Source of the DNA: Acanthaster planci
Taxonomy: Eukaryota; Echinodermata; Asteroidea; Valvatida; Acanthasteridae
DNA: 24,878 nt
Reading direction: 5' to 3'
NCBI RefSeq assembly: GCF_001949145.1
Contig: NW_019091473.1
Location: 372,287 to 397,164 of the forward strand
In this document: in pieces, positions 10,601 to 22,600 of the stretch
Numbering within the stretch: position 1 is the first letter of the stretch
Layout: every line of letters begins with the position of its first letter
Notes under the pieces: generated by a model
Databases searched by the model: none
Told to the model about the DNA's origin: nothing
The model's input: only the letters and a program-made list of their open reading frames with translations
Program-made: the position numbers and the translations under genes

Positions 10601-13600
10601 AGCTTCAGATATGAGGGGAGTCGTCGCCTTTTGGAACTCAGAAAGCGCAATGCGCAGATGGTCCGTGACAGTGGCACAGAGGGCAATGACAGTGACAGAG
10701 CTGAGAGCTTATGCTGGTCTTGAGGTTGGAGAAATTGCAGCCGTTCAGAATCAATCATCTCGAATAAGGAAGGACAACCAGCAGATGGCCGCTTTGAATG
10801 ACAAGCTGGACGAATTTTGTAATCCGTTTTCAGAAGACACTTCTTGTGACTCGCTGGTGAAAATCGCAACTGGTCGAGCTGCATCCAAGACCACTGAGAC
10901 CTACCTGCTGAATACACTCCAACGAGGCAAGGAATTAAGGTCACAGTTTTAGTGACAGCAATCGATTTTTGAAGGGAGTGAAGAGAGTAAAAGTAAAAAA
11001 CTTCGCATCAGAAAATATGCAGAAAAAGGCCAAGGTGCCAGCTGCTGAAATGGCCAAGAACAATGCTGAAAGCGTGCGGGATGTCTTCGTCCGCATGATT
11101 GTGGTGATGGCCAAAAATGGAAATCTTGACCTTCGCAACGTTCTCGCCCACCCCATCACAGAGTACCCGTTATCACTCGCACACGGCGATGGTTCAGTTG
11201 TGAAAACAGACAAATCAGCATTGCTACGTAAGCTTGAGACATTGCAGACGGATCCTATCACAGATGACAATCTGCCCCGAAGTTACGTCCAGATATACGA
11301 TGGGGGCCTCCTTCGCCATACGACATTGGCTCAAACAAACATGGGCGCATCATTGCCATCAATATCTCCGTCTCTGCTCTCAACTATTTGCATCGGACAG
11401 GCGACAGAGGTGCATGCTTGTTTTGACAAATTCCAATAAAGACGGTGAAAGGAAACTGAGAGGGGCACGAGACACTGCTTACAACATAACAGGTCCAGAA
11501 CAAATCCTACGACAAAGTGGACAGAGGATGCTGAGTAATGGGCTCTTCAAAAATGAGCTTTCAAAATTCCTCCTTGAAGAATGGGGAAAGGACTATTATT
11601 GGAACTTTTTCAACGGAAAGATGCTGTTTGCATCCTATGGAGGCGAGTGTTGCCAGTATGCAGCAGATGAGGAGAACAGGTGCGTTTGTGTCACACAGCC
11701 ACTGCATCTACAGGATGACCACGACGAAGCGGATACCCTGATCGCTTTCCATGCGGTGAGTGTTCCTGCAGGATACATCACTGTACAGGCATCAGACACA
11801 GATGTGCTTGTTATTCTGATTTGGACATTTGGAAATCAACGAGTGGAAGTATGCTCCATGACCAAAATTGTTATGGATTGTGTTCAGGGAAACAAGAGAA
11901 GATACATCAACGTATCCAACATTGCCGACATACTTGATGAATGTAAGCCAGGCCTCGCAGCAGCACTCGTAGGGTACCATGCCTTCACTGGATGTGATTT
12001 TACGTCAGCATTTTTCAGGTAAGGCTTGAGACAAGGTATGATGCAGGAATGAAACCACTGTATAAACCAAAGCTGCTTCATGTAGCTCTTTTCCCTACAA
12101 TGCAAATCTCATTTCAAAATAATACTTGTACTATTTCTTTTCTTTTTCAATTCTTTCAGGAAAGGCAAGGTAAAAGCCTTTGACATTGTCGAGAAAGAAA
12201 AGTCTGGACGTTATCTGGACCTCTTCATCACGATGCGTAATCCTTGTCGCCGTGCTGATCTGGATGCGGCTTCCAGTTTCGTATGCAGTTTGTATGCTCA
12301 GGGGAAGGCAAAAGATGTCAATGAAGCTCGCTACAACAAACTGATACAGATGACTGGCAAAATTGACCCGATAAGTTAGCAAGTGAGTGGGGAACCGTGT
12401 AAATGTTGATAATGCAGAGTATTGCCTTTTCTTTCCGTAATAGGAACCTCTTTTTATTTCAGAACACTCCTCTCACAAATCTGAAGAAGATCGACGGTGC
12501 ACTTTTGCCACCATCAAGAAGAAGTCTTCATGTGCATCTCCTCAGGGCCCACTATGTTACCATGTTGTGGAGCCGTGCTTCATCACCTTACCCAGCTGAT
12601 GGTCTAAGCCCACTGGAATATGGCTGGTACAAGAAAAATGACATCCTTCAACCTGTTCGGTTCCAAGGACCAGCATTACCAGATACCTTTCTCGGAACAA
12701 ACTCGGAAGAGGAAAATGACGTGATTGAGGGAAGAGATGCGTAGTCAGAAGAAGATTCTGATGAGTTGGCCACTAAGTCTGATATGTTTGAAAGTGATCT
12801 GAGTGATTCTGGGGATAAACCACGGCCTGAAGACTCCAACTCAGACTTGGATGGCAACTGACTTGCACAATTTTCCAGGACGCTTTCCACTAGTCAGTGC
12901 TCGAAGGGAATTCAGACTTTATCACTCTCACAGCGAAGTCTATTAAATTTTAGTTTAGGTCTGATTTGTGCTCTTCTCAAGTGAATAATGAATGAGAGCT
13001 CCAACCTGGGAATCCACCCTTTCGAATGGAGTAGAGCCTTGCAAGTCTTCCCTTCACGCATGTTAATGTACATGTACTTTAAATGAGTTCCATCTAAAAT
13101 CATCCAATTTGTTGTGTTGTGATCGAACTTAAATAATACACCTGTTCAGTTAACATTTGAGGTTTGGCTGAAACACTGGCCCACGTTGAAATGTATCACG
13201 AGGTAGTTATGTGAAGACACATGTATGTGAACATTTGTAACTTTTAGTGATTCGAAACAGGCATGCTTGAAAATCATGTATTCTGTATTTGTTGGTTATT
13301 TGTTATAAAAACAAGTAGTTAATGTGCTGTTAAATGAATAGTCAATTGTGTTAGGGGATCAAGCTCACTGTGTCAGTTGGGTTAATAGGCGTGTCTGGCG
13401 GGCCTATCCCACCACAAAAAAGTCTGCCAATTGTAGGTATAGATATGGGGTCTATAATACATATTTTGAAGTAGGTTGATTTCGATTGGCCACATCGTTG
13501 ATCTAGCAGTGATTGGGATGGAGGTACATGTATAAGGCGTTTCTGTCAGAGTTATCCCACCACAAAAAAATTCGATTGTAATTATAGACGTAAGTGATAA

Positions 13601-16600
13601 AATTGGACAATAGGTGGTAGGTTTCAACATGTGAGCAGTTCGAATCAGCTCACTTTAGGAGTGTCTGTAGACACCGTAAATGCCTGTCAGCTGTGAATAT
13701 GAATAAACCGGGTCATAGTCTACATTTTGCAATATTTCATACAGTTAGCAACATTGTTGATCTAGCTCACTTCGGGAGTACCAGTCATGGACGTCTGTCA
13801 GACTCCCCCCACCACTAAAACTGTCTGTCAATACACCGCATGGACCCGGAGTTGGGAATGCTTGGATCGACATAGGGTTTAGGCAATTAGCTTATGGGTT
13901 GAGCTAGCCGAAATTTTTAGGCCACTAAACTGCCCTTTTCTATCTGTCACCTCCACCATGGCTTACCCGGCAGACGTCCATATCCTTTAATAATGGTATT
14001 ATGGGCATATCATCATGTAACTAGCAATTGGTTAGCTTTTCAGCTAGGCTGATACCTCTGGGCTCCCGGTCTGTAAAGAGGTTTATAGCGCGACACTAAA
14101 TGCTGCGGCAGTATAAAAAAAGGAAATGTTGTCGTTCAGGATATTCCATTCAGCCCATGTGGACGGCGATTATCAATGGGTCTTTGATTAAAACATAAAA
14201 CACACACAAGTTCTTCGAAAAAGGTAAGGCAATACATATATCTTCCGTTTCACATCTCAGATGAGAGGGAAAGTTGGGGAAGTCATCATGATCGACCGAG
14301 AGGGATATGTCAAAGTCAATTTTGGAGGATCGTCTTACTTCATTAATCCTCTGTGTCTCGTCTTGGACCAAAGGAAAAAGTCTAAAAACCTGAAGAACCA
14401 TCAAGTTCCTCCGCAGGTAAATTGGATCATGCAGTAAAAAAATATTAAAGTTGTGATGCTAATATTATCCACTACAAGACATGCACAGAATAGGAAAGAC
14501 CTGATTTGAGGCACCTGTCTCGTGTCAATAGATTCTGTTTAAATTGCGAACCCACATTTACTCGCTATTGCCACTGCCATGTACTCGTACAACAATAAAT
14601 CACTAAAGAAACAAAATTAAGGCCAGCCAATGTTTTTATGCAGCAGTTGTGCGCATATGAATGAACGTTGAGGTTTTCCTACAGAGACAGCATCACATTT
14701 TCCCTTTACAATAGTTAAACACAAATTGAAAATGAGATATGAAGGCGTATTTTGGAGCTTTGTATTTTTAAAGGTTCCACTTCAGGGACCAGACCCTTGA
14801 AGTACCCTAGCTCCAGCTAATAATACCTAATATTAGAGGTTTTGGGGAATTTGTATTTTTCGCATGCTTTTCGTGTAAAAGTGTAATAAGGACAGTTTTT
14901 ATTTATGTCAAAGGTTCAAGCCCTGATCTTGGGGATTTTCTTGCTGCCCTTCTGCTGAACTCAGAGCTGGAAAAACTGGGGGACCACTTGGGCACACCTG
15001 ATACATCGCTGGCCTCGCGCCTGTTTCAGGCGGCAGCGTCAGGAAACAGCAGTAGCGTTCGGGAGATTCTTTTGATCCACCCAGAAGCGGTGAGAATAAT
15101 TTGAAGAAAGCCTGCTTGAAAATAGAAAGTCACGCTAATATTACAAAAGGTATCCTAGATTAAGTCACTCCGCTGCTTTAATAGTAAAAGATGTTGTCAT
15201 ATTTACGTGATACATAACTTAATACCTACTCAAGTATTATCACGGCGGTGACAGTACAGAAATTCTGCGGGGGGCACTGGTTAGCGCAAAAGTCTAGAAT
15301 CAGGGAGGTTGGAAATTGTTTAGCTGAATCCACCCTAGTCTGGCTACCAGATCTAACGATCCCTGTTGAACTGATCGTAGGTCACGTAGCTAACACATGA
15401 CGTAATGACGCAAAAATCTTCGCTCGTCCGTCCATCCGAAAGGCAGAAATTAATCTTTTATGCAGTTGCCCTAACACCTGATATTGACCTGATATTGACC
15501 TGATATTGACGTTTCTCAACAGTTATGATTATACCCCCTTCGCAAAGTACCGAAAACAAGCTCGATAAATTTCTATATTCTGTTTGAAAATGCGGGGGTG
15601 GATTGTGGCAAGGTTGAATTGGAGCCTGTCCGGCCTCCATTTTGTCGGAATCACCCACTTTTAATTTGTTTTTGCCCGACTGCAAGGTGGTAACAGACGA
15701 ACTGCATACTTGATAGTCCCAGAACTGTGGGGTCCGACGTCTGCTCCGCTCCCACGAACCCACGAAAATAAGCCCTTTTTGCAATAGGCTCTACATGACG
15801 TTTAACACGGCACGAACATGGATTTTATTCTAGTTGTGTACTGATAGAAATGCTGCTCCATTTCCCCCAAGAATGGTAACTTACATCCCTTTGTTCTGAG
15901 TACCAAGAAAAAAATGGGCCAAAACTGTGCTTTTTCAAAAAAGGGTGCTAATATTTCCCGATAAGTGTGCGAGAGTCATGCGGTTCACATGTGTACTTGC
16001 GAAGACGAGCCGCGACCAAATGGTTGACTACGGCTGCGATCGATACACAAGACATGGAAATTGGCTGCAGCTGCTTTCCGTGGGTATGTGTGTAATTCTT
16101 AGCCGCACTGGTCAGTTGAAATGGCAGTTGGCTGCGGTGCGCTGGGGGTCACACTGGCCAATCACACGGCTCCTTATTATTTATGCCCTAATGTAGGAAC
16201 GACAAGCAACAGCCGTTGGCCTTTACCAACTTGATTTTAAGGTTTTTGTGGTGAATTACCATATTCAAAAGCTTTCTCATATGCATTTTTCAAAAGTTTC
16301 ATGTAAACAGTTGAAGCAGATGAGTCTCCGAAACAAACGGCATCAACTCCAAAGCTTACTCAATGTTCCATGTGGTTTCTCATGAGGGCAATAAGCGGTG
16401 AGATGACAACTTAGATGCTTGTTGGTGGGGGATGGTGCTGACGTTGGAGTGGCACTAGCAAGTAGCAGTTCATCAAGGCCGAATGGTCAAAGCAAAATGG
16501 CAGTGCTTGAAATAAGGAGCTCTTACCATATCCCCTGGGCAGAAACGAAAACGTCACGCCCGCGTACAGATACTTCAGTAGCCTAATGCTGCAGCGGTTT

Positions 16601-19600
16601 AAACTCGGCAAGTAAGGTGAAGTTTTCCAGCAGAAGAACTGTCCAAGTACTGCTCAGACTACAGAGCTGCACTCACGGCCGCCGACGCACTTGACACGCT
16701 CACCATCTTTCGTATATTTTCAATTTGCATAACGTGTTAATGTATGCTGACCCCCTCAATTATGCTTGGTTAGGATTTTTGCTACACCACGGGGTAGCAA
16801 AAATCGAAAAGGCAAAGAAAAAAATTGAGAAATTCCTGACAAATTGGAAAAGGCCTCGTGGCTGCGCCACTCGTGTATGTGGTCTTCGGTCCAACCGCTT
16901 TGCAGTTACACATAAACACAGCCGCAACGGCCTTGACGAAAGGCTATGTCGCACTGAACACTTTCTGTTGAGGCCGCACGTGGATATCGCTGCCTGCCCG
17001 CGTCCGGATGCGGACAGGCAGCGATCTTTGAGGAGCCCTGTGATTGGTCAGTGTGACCCCCAGCGCGCCGCAACCACGGACGTGTTTAATAAAATCTGGA
17101 CTTGCAATGCCCTTAATCAGCTTACAGAATCATTCATTGAATCCACTCGCGGCCACGTTACCGAGCCGAATACAAAGCATTCTGGACAGTGTCCGCCTTT
17201 GTTCTTCCTGACGTCAATAGAAGGGAGCCAACCCACGCATTTGTATTCGGCTCGGTAAAATGGCCGCTGGTTGGCTTCTTTTTCATACAAAGGCGTTGCA
17301 AGTCCAGGTTTTTTTTCATATACGTCCGTGGCCGCAACCAACTGCTATTTCAGCCATTGAGTCCAGTCGTGGCTACGAATTACACACACGTACGGAAAGC
17401 GGCTGCAGCCAATTTCCATATCCTGTGTAGCGGTTGCAGCCGTAGTCAACCATTTGGTTGTGGCTCGTCTTCGCAAGTACACATGTGAACCGCATGACTC
17501 TCGGACGCTGATTGGGAAATATTTGCCCTTTTTTGGAAAACAGCATGGTTTTGGCCCATTTTTTCCTGGTACTCAGACCAAAGGGGTGTAAGCTACCACA
17601 CAAAGAAATCTTGGGAAATGAAGCAGCGTTTCTATGGGTACACAACTTCCTGTTTGTGCCGTGTTTCCTATGTCGAAAAAGGCTCAGTTTCTATGGGGAT
17701 TCGTGGAGCCGACGTCGGACCCCACTGTCCTGGGGGTACGTACTTGAACCAGAGAAACGCATCTGCCCATCACTTGCACACGTTAAAACTGCCCCTTTAT
17801 TTTGTGTGAGAAACCAGTAGATAATTTAATTGTCCTTTTATTGAAACGTCAAACTGCAACTAGACTTGAGGTAAATTTAAAAGTCGTTGAATAAATGTTG
17901 TATTTTGTATCTCTCAGGTGAAGCTTTCAAATAAACAAAGCCAAACAGCGCTGCAAGTGGCCTCTCATGAAGGTCATACGGACGTAGTGAGTACTTTAGT
18001 CTTAGGTGGAGCACCTCTGGAACATCCAGACGACGATGGAGACACAGCAATTGCTTTTGCAGTGCTTGGGTGAGCCTCGTTTTTTAATTGCCACTACGTG
18101 AGCCACACAGTTCAGCAGACGTTTACTTGAACCGGCAAAAGTAAACTTACACTGGTCAACCCAGAAAGTAGAGATGGTAGCCTACTGCATGCATAAATGA
18201 CGACATTCACTGTGGCGAATGGCTGCTTCGCAGCGAGTAATACGGGATTTATTTCCGTCAAATATGGCCTAATTTTTCGTTCTCTAAAAAAATTAAGACA
18301 TCAGTTTTCAACTTCTGGCGGTTCAATCCCTAAAATGGCAACCACATCCAATTGATATAAGGCAACATCGATTTTTAGCGAATAGGCCTAGTTATGTGTG
18401 TGGCATCTCCATTGTTACATGGCTGTACAACTGATCACTAATGGCAAATTCAAATGATATCAAAATCCCAAATCGCAGTAGCCATCATCTTCCCAAGTTC
18501 TGGAAGAGAATGGGGCGTCTTCATTTTTTTCCGCATCGACGCATGACATTGATCTCGTTTAGCCTAAAATGGATGTTGAATATTTCCCATGACAGGCTCC
18601 GTTATGAAAATGAGAGATCTGTGTCGAAGAAAATAAACTATAGGCCTACTACGCAAAACACGTACCGGTAGCCTGCACAGCGTATGCTAACTTACGTATT
18701 GCACTACTGGACACGCCTATGAGAGCCTGATTTAAGGTGACTGACGCCATATATCATAAGGAGTTGCCTTGCAGCTTTTGGTGCTGAGGCATAACCTCAA
18801 GGTGCTTTCAGGATGGTTGGCCTACTATAAATATCATAACTGGTAACATGATTGTTTCACATATTATTCAATTGAAACAAAGTCCGTGATTCCTTTCCTG
18901 AAAACATCCTGCAATATTGTATAATTATAAAAAAATAATTAATAACATGAATGCACATAGGCCTAGCAAAGTTTTAGCCAAACGCTTACTACTTACAGTC
19001 TAAACGTGTTCAACAAGCTGTCCTGTTGAGTCAGTTTCGTCCTACCTGAGAAAGAAAACTTTGACCCACTTTAATGGTATGTAATGCATTTTGTCTCGAA
19101 CGTTACATCAAATCTGTGACAGCCAGGTTGCCTTTTTTCTGACCTTACATGCAGCAATAAAGCTGACACCGTCAAACGTCTATTGCTTGCTGGGAGCAAC
19201 GTAAACGCATCCAACAACAAGGGTTTGACTCCACTCCACCTGGCTGCTGCCAAAGGTCACCAGACATGCGTGGAAGTGTTGCTTAAATACGAACAGAAAT
19301 GTGATGTCAACTGCCAAGTATGTTGAGTACTGAATTATTTTCGCTCCTTGATCATCCAGTCTTTAAAGAACGTAAACAACATCTGAATGAAAAGCGAACA
19401 ATAGTAGGAACATTCAGCAAATCATCGACAAGCAGTAACGTGTGCGCTACTTAACGAAGTTCTGGTAATTTTTCCTTGCATTTTACAGGACAAGGATGGA
19501 AACACGCCACTGTTTCATGCAGTTGTCAAGAACAACAAGCAAATCATCCACTGGCTAGTGAACAACCCGAGAAGTGACCTTCGTATAATGAACAAGAAGG

Positions 19601-22600
19601 GATTTAACAGCTTGCATCATGCGGTGTTTTTAAAGAACATTTTGTAGGTCCCCCTGTCTATTTCTTAGACTTCCGTTCTCTTTGTTTCTGCAGGGTAAAT
19701 AATCGTTAGGTTTTAACTTGATGTGAACTTTGAGTGCATCGACATACTCAACTTTTGTGGATATGGATGGCAAACCTCAGAATTTTGTTTTAAACTTGTT
19801 CCAAGAAGTTTTACTCTTCTCAAAATATTGTCGTGTATAAAAATAAACGGAAACGTAATTGTATAAAAATGCAAGTGCTTCGGGGTGTAACGAGCGAATT
19901 CCATTTCCCAATGCAGTGCTGTGGAGGCAATTCTGAGTACTTCTCCCACTATGATCAATGTTGCAAAAAACGACGGCTTCACAGCCCTACACCTTGCCGC
20001 CTTCAACGACATGACGGACATTACTTTGATCCTCGTCAAAAAGGTAAGGTCGTTGATCACACGGCTTTACTCTAAGACGTGGACAGTTGCGACATAGCTG
20101 CCCCAACATTCCAGCAATGTAAATCATTTCTCTGCAATTTGGTTATAACATGTAAAGGATGCTCACGCCGTGCTCAAAATATATTCATGGGAAATTGAAA
20201 AATACCGATTTAGGCATACAAACCCAAAACTAAGAACGGGTTATGGCCACTGGTTATATATTCCGGTTTTACAAAGGTTGGTTGCAAAAAAGAACTGAAA
20301 ACTGGCAGTGGGCAAACTGCATTGCATCTGGCAACGGACAAGACACACATCAGGTGCATCGAGGCTCTCGTAAACAACGGTGCCAACGTGAACGCCCAGG
20401 ACAGTAAAGGTAACACTAGCCTCCACCTGCTCATGCTGAAAGCCTCTGTGGAGGACATCCTAAGAAGTACACCAATGGGACAGGTAATCATCATTGATAT
20501 GTTAGCGCAGTCACGGTGGAGCCTATGATGGACAATGTTAACAATGTTAATGAACCTCTTTTCAGTACTTGATGCAATCGGGAAATCACAATCTCCTTTG
20601 ATCAGGCAATTTGAAGTATAAACACCATTTTGCTTCGTACAGAACCGTATCGCCTTTTTCTGACCGAAGTTAAATGCTCTCACACATGACGCAATTTGAT
20701 ATAGTAAGGGAAAGACAAATTGACATCATCCTGTGATGTGCCAACAATGTTGCAGTTAGTAGCTGGTTGATGGTGCAACCATCTCCTCCTCTAGCTGCTG
20801 TCAAATTTCATGGATCTGGTAAAATGAAGCAAAATTTCCCATTGAATTCATAAATTTTGTTCATGGAATGCACAAGAGAGGTTAATAAATTTTCTAAATT
20901 TTCGGCAGTAGTAGGGACGAATCTTCACTCAAATATCACCATCCCCATTCCATGCACGAAAGTTAGATCCGCCCTTGGAAGTACATGTATTTAATAGACT
21001 GTTAAATGTATATCTTTGGTAAAATGTGACTCCACAAGGCCAAATAAGTCATCCTCATGAAATACAATAAATAAAACAAGACACGCATATTAAAAACGAA
21101 GTCACTTTATGTAGGACTAGAGGGTAACTGTAGAGTCGTGTAATTTACATAGGAACAAAGTTTGTGGTAGGAATGTGCCTATCAGGTCTGCTCGCCATCT
21201 GTAGGATAAGATCCAGACGGCCAAAAAATAATAATAAATTGATACTTGAGATCACTCGCATAGAAATACGAGGAATTATTCAAAGAAAGCAAGTCAGCGT
21301 CTCGACAAGGAGGTTCAACTTGCCATAAAATGTTATCATTTTCATAAAATGCAACACTAATGTGTACTGAAACATTTATTCGCACAAAAATTTACTCTTG
21401 CCAGAGTCCAACACTCATCACGTAATTTTATGGCTTATGCAGTTATTGGAGCTCGTTGAGCGCATCGAAAGAGGCGGTGGGTCATCGGACGAAAGATCCA
21501 AATTCGTTGCCATAGCGATCTACCTTGTTACAAAAGGGGCCGACATCTTCATCACAAATAGAGATGGGAAAAATGTTCTTGATGTCACCCTCAATCCTAC
21601 TGTAAAGAAGCTTCTTAAGGACTTCTTCGTAGTGAAAAGGTGATACATTATTTATCTTTTTAAAATTTATCATGTGTATACTAATGGGCTTTCATCACTC
21701 ATCAGCCCCAGTTGCGCGGCCAAAGCATGCAGAGTTGTAGATTGCAAGGAAAGGACACTAATAAAGCAAAATAAAGACGCTAAAGAAGCAGAATTAGGAA
21801 AATAGTGCGATAACTCTATATTGCAACAGGAAAGCGAACTTTGCGTAGAAAGTTGACAGACTACAGTCTCTGGTCTGGATGGCCCCCCTTAAAATTGTTT
21901 TAAACCTGTACTCTTCCGCAGCCGGGTATACATGAGCCGGTACATGTTTACACTACAGTCACTAAAATTACGAAATGAGCTATTATTCTTTATTTGAACT
22001 TGTATAAAGTTGCCGTACCAATAAAGTATGCTTAAAGAAAATTACGTATACTGGCACAGAAACAAAAACATCCCCTATCAAAAAGTGATCACAGGGCCAT
22101 AGAATATTATGGACATGTTTGTTAATTCTTTAATACCGTTATTCCAACCAAGTTATTGCGTTGTCACACGTGAACACGCGAAATACAGTGCAACAGTATA
22201 AAATAATTTCATGAAGTGACAGATGAAATAATGTTCGATTCCACGAGGTATTCAAAATAATAACAGTAATGTTTTCTTTAATTCTTATTTGAACAGTTTA
22301 ATATTTGATGCGGCAGTTTTTTTTTACTAGGTTGATATTCCAAAACATTCTGTTTACGTTACTCCCTTGCTTTCTCTATCCTAGTTAATGTTGGTGGACA
22401 CACGCACCGCCAACCCAATGTTCGTAACATAGAGCGAAGGGGACGCATATTGATATGCTGTAATTATAACTGTTTTCATTAGTTTGTTAAATACTTAAGA
22501 CTCGCAGCTAGGTAACAAAATATTAGTTGAATAGTGAGCCAACAATGCCAACTTGACAAAGAAAACCGTATTTCTTGTTTCCTGAATGGTTTGTGATGTA

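Larger units (their letters stand above)
8693..12861 (+). pseudogene. Transposase plus FEN1/XPG-like nuclease gene of the transposon, decayed
   Basis: A very large protein of about 1,300 residues can be followed through broken frames. It opens with TFNEATWAKV and GYHSSCQKKF, likely part of a zinc-binding N-terminus. A transposase-like core follows: NNDVTVETLDGKD, then YGVVMYDLAVALK, then SGIEYILSEADVLAEGS, fitting D, D and E of an RNase H-fold transposase. The second half carries nuclease blocks (see 10969-12376), two introns (12019-12159, 12383-12462) and an acidic serine-rich tail. Frame changes fall near 9375, 9560-9600, 10045, 10526, 10950 and 11436. In-frame stops lie at 9876-9878, 12377-12379 and 12742-12744; the final TGA is at 12859-12861. 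The 5' start is unresolved, because a TGA at 8690 closes the frame upstream. This copy cannot make the full protein. Confidence 0.8.
6013..14243 (+). mobile_element. 8.2-kb Academ-like DNA transposon with long composite TIRs
   Basis: Sequence from 6013 inward is the reverse complement of sequence from 14243 inward, nearly identical by eye for about 450 bp and then more loosely for another 250-400 bp. Between the arms lies one decayed spliced gene in + orientation (8693-12861) combining a transposase-like region and a FEN1/XPG-like nuclease region. To my knowledge that combination is described for the XPG-nuclease lineage of the Academ superfamily; I could not check this. The element lies wholly within a host intron, between donor 5836 and acceptor 14260. 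No clear target-site duplication was found, so the exact ends remain open, especially on the left (see 5988-6012). Confidence 0.82.
15708..17735. mobile_element. Foldback element with ~450-bp imperfect inverted arms
   Basis: The left arm 15708-16176 is the imperfect reverse complement of 17031-17735 once the 256-bp MITE in the right arm is removed. Well-matched stretches include GTGGGGTCCGACGTC, AAATGGGCCAAAAC, TGCGGTTCACATGTG and GTGTGACCCCCAGCGC with their complements. The arms enclose about 850 bp (16177-17030) without a convincing gene. It is probably a non-autonomous foldback-type insertion in the host intron. The outer boundaries are soft and no target duplication was identified. Confidence 0.75.

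Noticed and set aside
10507-10944. 145-residue - strand open frame
   Set aside because: Shadow of the transposon gene on the other strand; the + strand frames read as one conserved protein.
6013-14243. Polinton/Maverick or viral origin for the 8-kb element
   Set aside because: No polymerase, integrase, ATPase, protease or capsid-like sequence; a single transposase-nuclease gene between the TIRs.
16725-17258. 177-residue open frame on the + strand
   Set aside because: It runs through the foldback spacer, a GC-rich hairpin and into the MITE. It has low-complexity and family-less sequence and crosses a transposon boundary, so it is incidental.
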